DNA of 64,000 nt from assembly GCA_011037195.1 (NCBI GenBank), contig JAAEAF010014381.1, positions 32,410-96,409 on the forward strand. The letters run 5' to 3'. Of the stretch, positions 21,426 through 30,217 are shown in pieces; the first letter of the stretch is position 1, and every line of letters starts with the position of its first letter. This DNA is from Triatoma infestans. Its lineage: Eukaryota; Arthropoda; Insecta; Hemiptera; Reduviidae. The translations under genes and the position numbers were made by a program. The notes below the pieces were generated by a model. The model saw nothing but the letters and a program-made list of their open reading frames with translations. It ran no database searches and was not told where the DNA came from.

Positions 21426-21795
21426 ATGACTCGGGGGGGGAGGAGGATTGTAAACCAGGCACTGCAGCCTGCCCATTAAGGCTTATTATCCCTCAGTAGA
21501 GGGATCCTCCCCTCTTCATGAGGTCAGTCCTTCTTGGAGTACGATTCCCTCCGGTCTCGGAAGGTGCCGAAGATCTCGTACCTCATCTGCCGATTGCGAC
21601 GCAAACAAACAACAGGTGAGAAGCCGTCTCCTCCTCCTCCTCCAGACACAGTCTACACAAGGGCTCCGAATCAAATAATCCCAACTAGTGAAAATGTTTC
21701 TTGAACCAACCTAGCCCTGTAAACAGGCCCGTTATCAGACAAATCTGATACCTGCTTAGACGCAGGGTCTCTCGGTTCTTAACAATCTTATTAAG
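21426..21795 (-). pseudogene. C-terminal region of a non-LTR retrotransposon protein
   Basis: The minus strand encodes RLSRYQICLITGLFTGLGWF, then KKHFHWLGLFDSEPLCRLC, LEEEEETASHLL. This is the common TGxxxxxxHLxxLGxxDSxxCRxC...EEEExxxHLL pattern after RNase H in I-group elements. The segment is GC-rich compared with its surroundings, so it may be a younger insertion. Its family differs from families 1-3. Confidence 0.7.
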
Positions 21796-21889
21796 GACTA
21801 AACACTGACTTTTTCACAAATTACAAATAATATTTGGAAATTTAAAAAGCTAAGCGCTATTAGAGAACAATGTTTTCTGTTATGGATAA

Positions 21890-22185
21890 TTGTGCAATCA
21901 GAGATATTTTCCGTGATAGCCTGCTTCATTTTGTGGTCATTGACTGGTTTCGGGCGTTCGCCTATCTTCAGGATGCATTTGTCAGACATTGTGATAACAC
22001 AGGCTTGCACAGAACAAGTTCAGTTTGCACACATAGTGTCGATAAATGCAGCCTGTAGATGGGAGAACGACCGAAACGGTCGATGTCCACAAAATGAAGG
22101 AGGCTATCACGGAAAATGTCTCTGATGCTTTCCAGCTCTGCGGAACCGACCGCCACAACAACTAATTGTGCAATCGTAGAAAATA
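21890..22185. repeat. Long imperfect foldback with two stem motifs
   Basis: The left arm (about 21900-21975) and right arm (about 22050-22125) are inverted copies: 'attttccgtgatagcctg' and 'ttcattttgtggtcattga' on the left match the complement of 'tgtccacaaaatgaag' and 'aggctatcacggaaaat' on the right. About 75 bp separate them. The outer flanks ('attgtgcaatca' and 'attgtgcaatcg') are direct copies. Each arm carries a hammerhead-like motif (21947-21971 minus, 22053-22077 plus). Confidence 0.75.
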
Positions 22186-22204
22186 TCATGTTGAATGACT
22201 AATA

Positions 22205-22365
22205 CTGCGATAAGGGTAGCAGTTTTTTCTCATTTGACTAGCACAAGTTTAAACTTTGAGCTTACTGCAATTTTTCGCTTTTGAGTTATTTTCTTAAAAC
22301 ACACACACACACACACACGCGAGACCATTCGCTAAACCCATTTTTTCGTATTGAGGTCACCTATG
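22205..22365 (-). repeat. CCGGAAGT-repeat variant fragment
   Basis: Holds 'tttgagcttactgcaat', 'gcttttgagttatttt', an AC microsatellite and 'gaccattcgctaaaccca'. Same block order as the 13960 and 27380 variants; the hairpin end is lost. Confidence 0.55.
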
Positions 22366-22560
22366 CAGGTTGAGACAGCATCAGTGGTTTGCTATACATT
22401 AACATTATATCCATATTACAGTAGGCTTCTTCAGAGTAGTTGCTGGCTTGATTCACAAACTTGGATGATTGTAAAACAGAAAAGTAGATGGGCAAGACCT
22501 AATCATCTTCCTCCAGCTTGCATGAGAATGGACGGGACTTATTTTCGCACTCTTGAATGT

Positions 22561-22920
22561 AGATTGTAGATTGCTGTAGGGGATTATTGCACTGCGACCT
22601 GAAAGATCTATTGTGCTCCGGAGACTTCTCCAATGCACAACCGGCCTCCAATCCCACCATAGGACAGTGAGTTGTAGAGGCTCCTAGGAGAAAAAAAATC
22701 TAAGGGGAGTATGCTGGATTTGAACCCGGGACCTCCGCGTTACCAGTCCAGCGCGCTACCACTGAGCTAATCCCTTCCTTCTCGCTTGGCTTACGCCAAT
22801 TAACCAGGGACAGAGACCCTAGTTTGTGTACTGTATTTGTCCTTGTCTGTAAAGTGTAGAGTATGTAGCGTGTATTTGAAGGTATTGTGTACTGTTCTGA
22901 TGAAGTGCATGGAATACTGA
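22561..22920 (-). repeat. SINE-A copy 4 with extended flank
   Basis: The minus strand carries box A (TAGCTCAGTGG), box B (GGTTCAAATCC) and the shared SINE-A body in 22561-22786. The adjoining 22787-22920 matches 464-592 next to copy 1, including 'tgtctgtaaagtgtagagt' and 'actgttctgatgaagtg'. Confidence 0.8.
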
Positions 22921-24100
22921 GCTATAGTAATCGGTGGGCATTCGCCCAAGTCCCGTCGCTCCTCCCCAAGTAACTGCATGCAACGGATACCTCTTGCGGG
23001 CCACTCTCGAATGTAACTTGCTGTTAGATTACGAGATATAAGTCTCATTTCCCATGTCTTGAAAACAAATTTGCAGCCTTCTTTTGCTGGGGAAAATTAT
23101 TATTTATCCTCTGTTTGTCCTTTCTACATCATTGAGCAAGTGGAGATATGTTCTGCTTAGACGGATTTAGGCAATTTTTTTTCTTCTTACTTTTTGTTGG
23201 GCTTTTTTAAGACAGGGTCATAATAATTGTTAATTGTGCTAAAGACTGTGGTATCTTCCAAAATTATTACATCCAGTTGTAGATGAATTTTCTGCAAGTG
23301 CTGTTGTGCATCAAACATAACAGAACCTAGAAGAAGCCTATTGACAATATGTTGGGTTATATCAACACAACAGTGAGAATGGGGGTAATATATTAAACTT
23401 ACTCAAAGAGTACTGTGGCACGCTCTCAATCCGAAGTCTTTAGGGATATGCACTGCAATAATTTGTCTGCATATCTATCCCCTCTAGCAGCAGTGACATT
23501 ATCAAAACAAAAACTTGTTTTTCAGGTGAAACTATTTATAAATAATGTCTAATTATTGTTGCAATGTTAAGCGATTTAGATATATTAATCTGTAAGTCAC
23601 TGATCCATGTTTAAGGCTAATTAAGGAAGATTATGTTGCCTTTGACAGGCTGCTTACATTATACGAATCAACGGGTGAACTAGTATAAGCAGTCTAATGA
23701 ACACTCAACTGTGAAAAGGGATGTTATCTGTTAATCCTACTCTATTAACCGTACTAACTAACAAAGAGCACTCATCACCAAGCCCCTTTAGCGACTAAAC
23801 ATTTAACTGGAGAAATATCCTCTCAATTAGTTTAAAATTACATTTCTATGATACAGGTTAGTAATCGCTTAGTCGGAAACTAGAGAAGTCAAGAGGAGCG
23901 ACATGGAAGCTGCAGAAGAGTTAAGTACAAACTTTCTACGATTTTTCTCGCTATAAGCTTGCTAAGTAAGATCTTCTACCGTAATGAAGATATATTAGGG
24001 TGTTGGAAGAAACATTATGAGTTGGTCAACTAGCACCTAAGAGAAAAGCCATTGTCTTCAACATTGTCTTTAATTTTGTTGTTCGTTACAACAGCTGTAT
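22921..24100. other. No gene recognised
   Basis: Ordinary AT-rich DNA. I found neither open frames with recognisable domains nor repeats shared with the rest of the window. Confidence 0.5.
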
Positions 24101-24328
24101 TTGATTGTATGATGGATGTTGAGGTTCGGTCACAAAAAAAACTCTTTTTTAAAACTTTCACCTATGTTTCGGCAAATTTATTGCCTTCAGTATCAGTACA
24201 AAGGTTGCAAAGGTACAAAGGTCTTTTATATATATATATGTATATATATATAAATAAAACAAATAAAAAAAGTAAAAAAAACTATATTATTCTAAACTCA
24301 AAGACCCAGAACTTTATTAACAGATGTT

Positions 24329-24666
24329 ATTTATAAAATAAATTGTTTACAATGCCCAGCTATATACATAGGACAGACATCTCAGTATTTAAACAATAGA
24401 CTGTACCAATATAAATATGACTGCAAAACAAAACAAAAAATCGACTGCTATGTTACAGCACTAACCAAACATTTCATAAAACACAATCATGAATTTGACA
24501 TGGAAACATTACAATTGTTTCCATTAACAATAATGATTAATAAAGAAATATATTGGAAATGATATATATATATATATACACAAAAGGTAAATTAGCTAAC
24601 AATTTTAGAATAGATACCAACAACTTACCGCTTAGCTATAATGGTCTCCTGGAATTTCCTAAATAA
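24329..24666 (+). pseudogene. PLE GIY-YIG endonuclease, C-terminal part
   Basis: From 24329 the frame reads IYKINCLQCPAIYIGQTSQY, LNNRLYQYKYDC, CYVTALTKHFIKHNHEFDM and EIYWK, then stops at 24560. This preserves the PLE-type KIxC..C before IYIGQT, the RL helix, ALTxH and HxF. A TA microsatellite follows, after which KLANNFRIDTNNLPLSYNGL and LEFPK continue to a stop near 24666; IDTNNL is a PLE C-terminal hallmark. The Cys pair and IYIGQT make this the best preserved GIY-YIG copy in the window. Confidence 0.85.
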
Positions 24667-24821
24667 CATACACAATAAGACATGCGGTTTTCCCATCCGC
24701 TCTCCTAGCCTTTTATAAACTTCGACACACTCTATCTCCATAACACTTCGTGACGGTATGTCACTAGTTAATCTATAGTTTTTAAGAAATTCAAGAATAA
24801 GAATTTTTGATAGTAAATGTT

Positions 24822-25052
24822 TTGTTTTTTAATTTAATGCGCTTCAACGTCTATGGTCAGTTAACGCCTGGAGTCTTCAGAGTGCACTGCCGGCTTTCGG
24901 ACAGCGTTCTCTCGCTATAGACAACACTGTCCATCACCGAACAAGAAGAAAAAATGCTCTTAGGAAGAAAAAATCTAAGGGTAGCACTGGACTCGAACCC
25001 GGGACTTCAGCGTCGGAGTCCAACGCGCTAATCACTTAGCTAATCTCTCCTC
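24822..25052 (-). repeat. SINE-A copy 5
   Basis: On the minus strand it has box A-like 'tagctaagtgattagcgcg', box B GGGTTCGAGTCC, the SINE-A body and an oligo(A) end at 24822-24838. Flanks 'agtaaatgt' and 'agtaatatgt' may be a diverged target duplication. It interrupts the PLE. Confidence 0.8.
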
Positions 25053-25229
25053 TAAGTAATATGTCTTCTGTTAGATTTTCATAGTAACTAATAGAATTTC
25101 ATTTATGTTAGATTTTCATAGTAAAGTGTTCACAGTTTTATACATCACACATTGTCTAAATTGTAATATTTGAGATATAATTTAATTCTAACTATTCTGC
25201 AATAACAGCAATAGTTTAAATTTGCTATA

Positions 25230-26141
25230 TACGAGGTGTGTAAATTAAGCAATGAGACTGATTTTTTATCTTCTTTTTTTTCAAATAAAATTACAAGTCA
25301 ACATTGTCCCCTTCAAAGTAACTACCTTGGGAAGCCACACAACGCTGAAGACGATTCTTCCATTCGTCATAGCAGTGCTGGAACTCGGATACTGGAATAG
25401 ACTTCAGTTGGTCGGTTACGGCTGTTTGAATATTCTCTAATGTTCCAAAATGACGTCCCTTGAGGTGATTTTTCAATTTGGGAACAAAAAAAAGTCACAT
25501 GGACTCAAGTCGGGTGAATAAGGAGGCTGAGGAGCCACAGGAATGTTATTACTGGCCAATTAATAGAAATCGCGGTGTGACACGGAGCATTGTCGTGATG
25601 CAACACCCACTTGTTTTTGATGTTTGGTCTCACACGCATGACTCTTTTTCGAAGTCTCTCAAACGACGATTGATTTCGTACTGTCAAACGACGATCTGAA
25701 CGCACGAGATCGCGGATTCTGCCAACATTTTTGTCGGTTCTTGAAGATAAAGGCCTTCCGCTGCGAGGCTCGTCTTCAATTGATTGATTCCCTTCCTTCT
25801 GCAAACGACTTAAACCACCTAAAAACCTGTGGTCACCTAAACATTGTCTCCATAGGCCTGGCACAGTTTTTCAAACGTTTCCGTTGCACTCTGCCCAAGT
25901 CTGAAGTAAAACCTGATAGCACAACGTTGCTCGTAATTGATGTCACTCATTTTTAAAACGCGCTGAAAAACCTTGCTCACAAAAAAGTCACTACGAACAG
26001 TGCAACAACTCTAGCATTTTCAAATTTGCACTGGACGTGTATCAGATGTTTACTTGCCCTACCACGCATGCGCCGCGTCTCCAGTGTTGCCAGATCGAAC
26101 ACTAGAAAATCAGTCTCATTACTTAATTTACACACCTCGTA
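25230..26141 (-). mobile_element. mariner transposon, internally deleted, copy 1
   Basis: Terminal inverted repeats begin CGAGGTGTGTAAATTAAG at 25232 and end with its complement at 26139, flanked by TA at 25230-25231 and 26140-26141. That is the mariner target duplication. At 908 bp it is well short of a typical 1.3-kb mariner. A SINE-like or PLE sequence surrounds it, so it inserted into the PLE. Confidence 0.9.
25291..25950 (-). pseudogene. mariner transposase, deleted copy 1
   Basis: The start is the ATG complement at 25948-25950 (MSDINYEQR), with the HTH region after it. Later come ESIEDEPRSGRPLSSRTD, RIRDLVRSDRRLTVR, then a jump into NKWVLHHDNAPCHTAISIN; the linker and much of the first catalytic region are gone. 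HDNAPCH carries the second catalytic Asp. A frameshift follows, and the YSPDLSPCDFF block with the third Asp is readable in another frame, 34-residue-type spacing being typical of mariners. The end reads CVASQGSYFEGDNVDL before the stop at 25291. Not functional. Confidence 0.85.
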
Positions 26142-26749
26142 TAATACTTGTATTGATATATTTATTTTATCTATATCATATATATATATTTTCTTTTTTA
26201 TTTGTTTTTGTGTATTCTTTATTTTTGATTTGCTATGTAACCTTTGTACAAACCCTGAAGAAGGCAATAAATGTGCCGAAACGTCGGTGAAGATTTAAAA
26301 AAAGAGTATTTTTTTTTTTGTGATCGAACCTCAACATCCATTGCACAATGTTATCTTTAGTTCCTTTATGACATTAGGTGAAATTAAAAAGTAATATTTC
26401 CAATTTTGAAGAAAACTTGATAATGGAAAATTGAAAAATGAGGTTAGAGAAAGTTCACTGAATTTTTCAAACATATTTTTTTTTTTTTGTTCTTCAATAT
26501 TCCTAGTTTGATTAAAACTGACAATCAGCCAAGAGACGTAAAAAAATCCACCTACCAGTGTTTATTATTTTTATTGTCATGTTAGTGACATGTCCATCAT
26601 TCATAAACCAGTTTTGTTTATTTGACTGGTGGCTGTGACACCTATATTATCACCGTATTCATTTTACTATTCTTTGTTTTTTCGTGGGGGCTTCATATAA
26701 TTTCTTTTAGCTTAAAAAATAAGTTTAATAAACTTTTTAAAGAGAAAGT

Positions 26750-27370
26750 AATGGCATCATATCCAAAATTGTGTGAACAAAATTTCTCAAAAATGAAAAT
26801 TCATAGAAAGCTCAAATTTGGTGTTTCGTTTCGGTACCACCACAAAATCCAGAAAGTGCGACTTGACCGATTTTTTTTTTTTTAGTTTTTCGCGATTTTT
26901 TGAAACAGCTCCAACGATTTTCTTTAAATTTCTTATACTTTCCAAACACATTATTGCGTATCTCTTTTATTTGAAACATTTTCCAGTATCATTGATTTCT
27001 GGGGGTTTCTGGGGGGGAACAGCTACTTTAAGCTTTCCTCTAAGTAACACAGCAATATAATTTATACATTTAGCACCATAATATTATATTGAAGTTCTTT
27101 AGAAGCATTGCTAGTATTCCAAATTTGAAGAAAATCGGTTTTACCAAAAATGCGACTTTACAGATTTTTCGAGGTTTGAGGTACTTTCTCGAAAACGGTT
27201 TTCTTTAAACTTGGAAAATACACAGATATATAAACCTTTCACTTCTATTTTGGGCATTTTATCGGAAAAATTGATTTTGAAAAATAGTTTGCGAAATCTG
27301 GGACGTTATAGTTCAAATATTTAAAATTTGATTTCCTTAAAATTTGGAATGCTTCTAACGTGTATTAATA
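26750..27370 (+). repeat. CCGGAAGT-repeat variant, plus orientation
   Basis: Block order: 'gaaagctcaaatttggt', 'gtttcgtttcggtacc', 'ccagaaagtgcgactt', 'cgattttttgaaacagctcc', 'aacgattttctttaaa', 'tcttttatttgaaacatt', 'ggaaaattgatttt'-like. It has the modular plan of the main family with a different second half. Confidence 0.6.
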
Positions 27371-27379
27371 TTATGTAGG

Positions 27380-27568
27380 TGGTAAAACCATAAATTCTAT
27401 AATGGAAGTGCTACTTTAGAAGTAAGCATAAAGCTACGGTACCCTCAGAGCCGCCCTCCCCAAAAAAATCTGTTGTCCCAGGAAAATGTTATACTGTGTG
27501 TAGAGAGGATGCAAAATTTAAAGAAAACCCGTTGGGCCTGTTTCCAAGAAAATTGAAAAATTCATTCA
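27380..27568 (-). repeat. CCGGAAGT-repeat variant, left of insertion
   Basis: Contains 'atggaagtgctacttta', 'taaagctacggtaccc' and 'aagaaaattgaaaaattc'. It continues at 28230-28492 after the family 1 insertion. Confidence 0.6.
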
Positions 27569-28229
27569 CTAAAGTCTCACTACCTTCCCTAACCGAGGTG
27601 GGTGCTCGAAACAAAGCTGACATTTGCCTGGTTGCCAGATCATACGGGGTTCCTTGGCAACGAAAGGGCGGACGCCCTGGCAAGGGAGGGCTCCAAATAA
27701 ACTTTTATAAGCCCCGAGCCCTTCATTTGCGCAGGAGCCTCATTCATGCTTCTATCAAGGAATGGATAGAAGACAGCGTCTGCGATAGTGGGAAAGAACG
27801 CCAGGGCAGAGGCGTTCTTTCCAACAATTCTTTGTTAAAAGACATTCACCAGGGATCTAATGAGCCACAGCCGAAGGATATTAAGGCTAATAGTGGGTAT
27901 ACTAAAAGGGCCTTGCAGGCTGAATAAGCACATGCACCAATTACTACTTGCCGACAACGCGTTATGCCGTTTCTGCAGGGCCGAAGAGGAAACCCCGGTA
28001 CACATCCTTTGTGAGTGTGCCGGCCTGGCGAGGACAAGGTTTCTTCAACTGAGGACTAGCAATCCCGAAGCCACTTTCAGCTTTGCCAGGCCTGATTAGG
28101 AGGGCAAAGCTGAGGGATGTCTTTAAACCCAGTGGATCCACAATAGACCTCTCAATGTAGGTCCCAGTGGAATGAGGCGTGGCCTTTCCTAATCTAATCT
28201 AATCTAATCTAATCTAAAGTCGCACTACC
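27569..28229 (+). mobile_element. Non-LTR retrotransposon, family 1, short copy with target duplication
   Basis: The target ctaaagtctcactacc at 27569-27584 is repeated as ctaaagtcgcactacc at 28214-28229, differing at one base. The insertion starts inside RNase H and ends with a (TAATC)n tail at 28190-28214. It matches 15460-16050 in coding and UTR sequence, including 'ccacaatagacctc' and 'gtggaatgaggc'. Confidence 0.9.
27585..28100 (+). pseudogene. RNase H end and Cys/His tail, family 1 short copy
   Basis: Frames encode LTEVGARNKADICL, then (shifted) HTGFLGNERADALAREGS and PEPFICAGASFML-like sequence. The tail reads ILKGPCRLNKHMHQLL, ADNALCRFCRAEEETPVHIL and CECAGLARTRFLQL at 27905-28060. 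The Cys/His tail here is better preserved than in the 14512 copy and shows the full CRFC...H...CxC pattern. Confidence 0.8.
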
Positions 28230-28492
28230 GGGTTGATGGATTTTCATGTGCCTGAATCCTTCGTGCCAGATGCGGTGGTTGTATCTAAATGGAATATTAA
28301 GTTTGAGTTACTTTCGCGAGTTTGCGTTATTGAGTTACTCGGTTAAGAGAGACAGACACACTAACATACACGCCATTCGCTAAAAAACATTTTTGACCTC
28401 AAAACATGGATTCTGAGAGAAAACTCAATTCGAAAATTCATAATAATCACAATACTCCCTGTTGCTGGAATTTGAGAAAGTAAAAGCTGAAA
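28230..28492 (-). repeat. CCGGAAGT-repeat variant, right of insertion
   Basis: Continues 27380-27568 with 'cagatgcggtggttgtatct', 'aaatggaatattaagtttg', 'cgccattcgctaaaaaac', 'gagagaaaactcaattcg' and the diverged end near 28470-28490. Confidence 0.65.
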
Positions 28493-29000
28493 AAAAAAAT
28501 CATCAATTTTCGATCGCCTAAAAAATAAGAAAAAGAAATTAAAAAAAAAAACTTATCAACTAGGATGAGTTATGATGATTATGGTTTAGTCTGTTTACAA
28601 AAAAGAGAAAACATAGCAATGAGCTCATAAATCATACAACCCTGGGATGATGAAATAGAGAAAACCCAAGAGAAAATGTACACGCATACTCATATTCACT
28701 CTTGAACTGATTAAAAAAGGTAATTACCATTCTTTCTTTTTTTATTTATTTATGTTTAAATTATAGGTGTCAAAAAATATGAAATAAAATAAACCTTAGA
28801 GAACTATATTTTTAAAAATTTGACACTAGGGCGCTTGGAAATTACTATGTTCTAAAAATAAAAGAAATAAAAGAAAAATAGAGAAATTTTGTATTATTAA
28901 CTGTGTAATTTGAAAGAATAAATGTTTACATTAAAAATAATTTGTTTTCTGCTTGAGAGATTCGTAAAAGATAAGGAATAATTTACTATATGAGTCTCCT
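28493..29000. other. No gene recognised
   Basis: AT-rich, A-run-rich DNA with no similarity that I can identify. Confidence 0.5.
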
Positions 29001-29003
29001 TTA

Positions 29004-29027
29004 TTTCGACAGAATTTTCTGTCATCA
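29004..29027 (-). other. Hammerhead-like stem motif
   Basis: On the minus strand TGATGA is followed by CAGAA, AA, TTCTG and TCGAAA. The box keeps the U of CUGAUGA better than other copies, though the leading C is replaced. It lies about 75 bp outside the inverted end of the PLE at 29098. Confidence 0.45.
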
Positions 29028-29149
29028 TTATGGCTTAACAGTGAAATTGATGTTTTAATGATCTTCTAAATTTCCGCGACCATTTTCATGAAAAACATTT
29101 GAGTTTCGTGTTGAGAGCACGTCAGTGGTTCGCTAGATGTCTCAGCTGC

Positions 29150-29616
29150 TACCAGGATTCAAGGGCAGGTTTACACTGCAAAAAAGGTTAGCTTGCAGTT
29201 GTGGGGAAAAGTACATATGACAGACCTCCTGTCCTTCAGTAGGACAGGTCTGAGGACCTTGGTGGAGGTAGTGACTGGACACACTTGGGTGTCTAATCAC
29301 TTGTTTAACATAGGGGGGACGTTTAGTCCCATTTGTCAGTATTGCGACGACGGAGTCAGGGAAACGGTGTATCACTATTTATGTCAGTGTTCCCGTTTCG
29401 CTGGTACTAGGTTTCGCGTATTTGTGAGGGCACCACTCTCGCAGGATTTCCTGGCGAGTTGGAGTTTAAGGATATCTTGGTATACTCTAGACTGACCGGT
29501 AAGCTACCGGGGGAGATTAACTAAAAGAATGATATGGGGGGCATCGGGGGGATAAAAGCCACAGAGGCTTAGGTCCCACGCCATCAGGCACCCGGCATAA
29601 TAATAATAATAATAGC
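29150..29616 (+). mobile_element. Non-LTR retrotransposon fragment, family 3
   Basis: Encodes TDLLSFSRTGLRTLVEVVTG, HTWVSNHLFNIGG, SPICQYCDDGVRETVYHYLC and QCSRFAGTRFRVF (29193-29495), the Cys/His tail of an I-group protein. The 3' UTR ends in (TAA)n at 29597-29615. It joins directly to IGQT of the PLE endonuclease, so it seems to have landed in the GIY-YIG coding sequence. I could not identify a target duplication. Confidence 0.75.
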
Positions 29617-30010
29617 ATAGGCCAGACTAAAAGAAGGATCACAACACGTCTGAAAGAACATATTCACTGTGTAAAACATAACAAAACGGAGAAGTTTGCC
29701 CTCGGAGAACATTCGCCTACAACTGGGCATGCCATAAGTTTAGAAGGCACTAGAATCATTGCCCAGGTAGACAATTATTATGAACCGATCGTAGACAGAC
29801 AATGGAAATTGAGAAAGGGGGAAACTACCTAAATAGAGTCGATGGATCCCGGGTAAGCAGAACATGGCTCCCCCTGCTCAGGGAAAGTGGTGAAAAGAGA
29901 GGGATAAAGCGTCTAGTGCAGGATAAAATTAAAACTGTGACAGGAGGGTGGGATGGGAGACTTAGATCTGGTCACCCCCAATCAATCGTTCAGCAAGGAA
30001 GAGGTAATTA
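29617..30010 (+). pseudogene. PLE GIY-YIG endonuclease, C-terminal part, copy 3
   Basis: The frame from 29617 reads IGQTKRRITTRLKEHIHC, then FALGEHSPTTGHAISLEG and IIAQVDNYYEPIVDRQ. After a one-base shift near 29790 it becomes MEIEKGGNYLNRVDG, SRVSRTWLPLL. IGQT, RLxEH, EHxxxTGHxI, EIEKxxNxLNRxDG and LSxxWxPxL are PLE endonuclease and C-terminal motifs. It belongs to a different PLE subfamily from the 7429 and 24329 copies, which lack EHxxxTGH. Confidence 0.85.
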
Positions 30011-30217
30011 AGCCCCGCCCACCACCTACAGTAATAAACATCAATTAAAGGTCAAGAAGGCATTCAAGATGGCAGAGTAAGGAGCCACGTCCCTTATCTT
30101 CCAAGGCTCAGTGCCTTATTGACTTTCGATGTGTAACGACCTTAAAGAGGCTCATTGCTACAGGTGAAACGTCGGATTTTAGCGAACCACTGATACGGTC
30201 ACAACCCTGAAACTCAA

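Larger units (their letters stand above)
24102..26350 (+). mobile_element. Penelope-like element with inverted termini
   Basis: Left end 24112-24190 and right end 26252-26345 are inverted copies: 'atggatgttgaggttcg', 'tcacaaaaaaaa', 'actcttttt' and 'ggcaaatttattgcc' recur reversed on the right as 'ggcaataaatgtgcc' and 'gaacctcaacatccat'. Between them lie the endonuclease end of a PLE (24329-24666), a SINE-A (24822-25052) and a mariner (25232-26139). Without those insertions little more than 1 kb of PLE remains; the reverse transcriptase is missing. PLEs are known to occur with inverted, truncated terminal copies. Confidence 0.75.
29098..30217 (+). mobile_element. Penelope-like element with inverted ends, interrupted
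   Basis: 'ttgagtttc' and 'tcagtggttcgct' at 29098-29134 recur reversed at 30180-30217 ('agcgaaccactga', 'gaaactcaa'). Between them are a non-LTR fragment (about 29150-29616) and a PLE endonuclease end (29617-30010). Near the right end lies 'ggtgaaacgtcgg', reminiscent of the PLE 3' motif without its stem. The reverse transcriptase is missing. Confidence 0.65.

Noticed and set aside
28190..28214. Telomere-like or satellite TAATC repeats
   Set aside because: They lie exactly between a non-LTR 3' UTR and its target duplication, so they are the element's tail.
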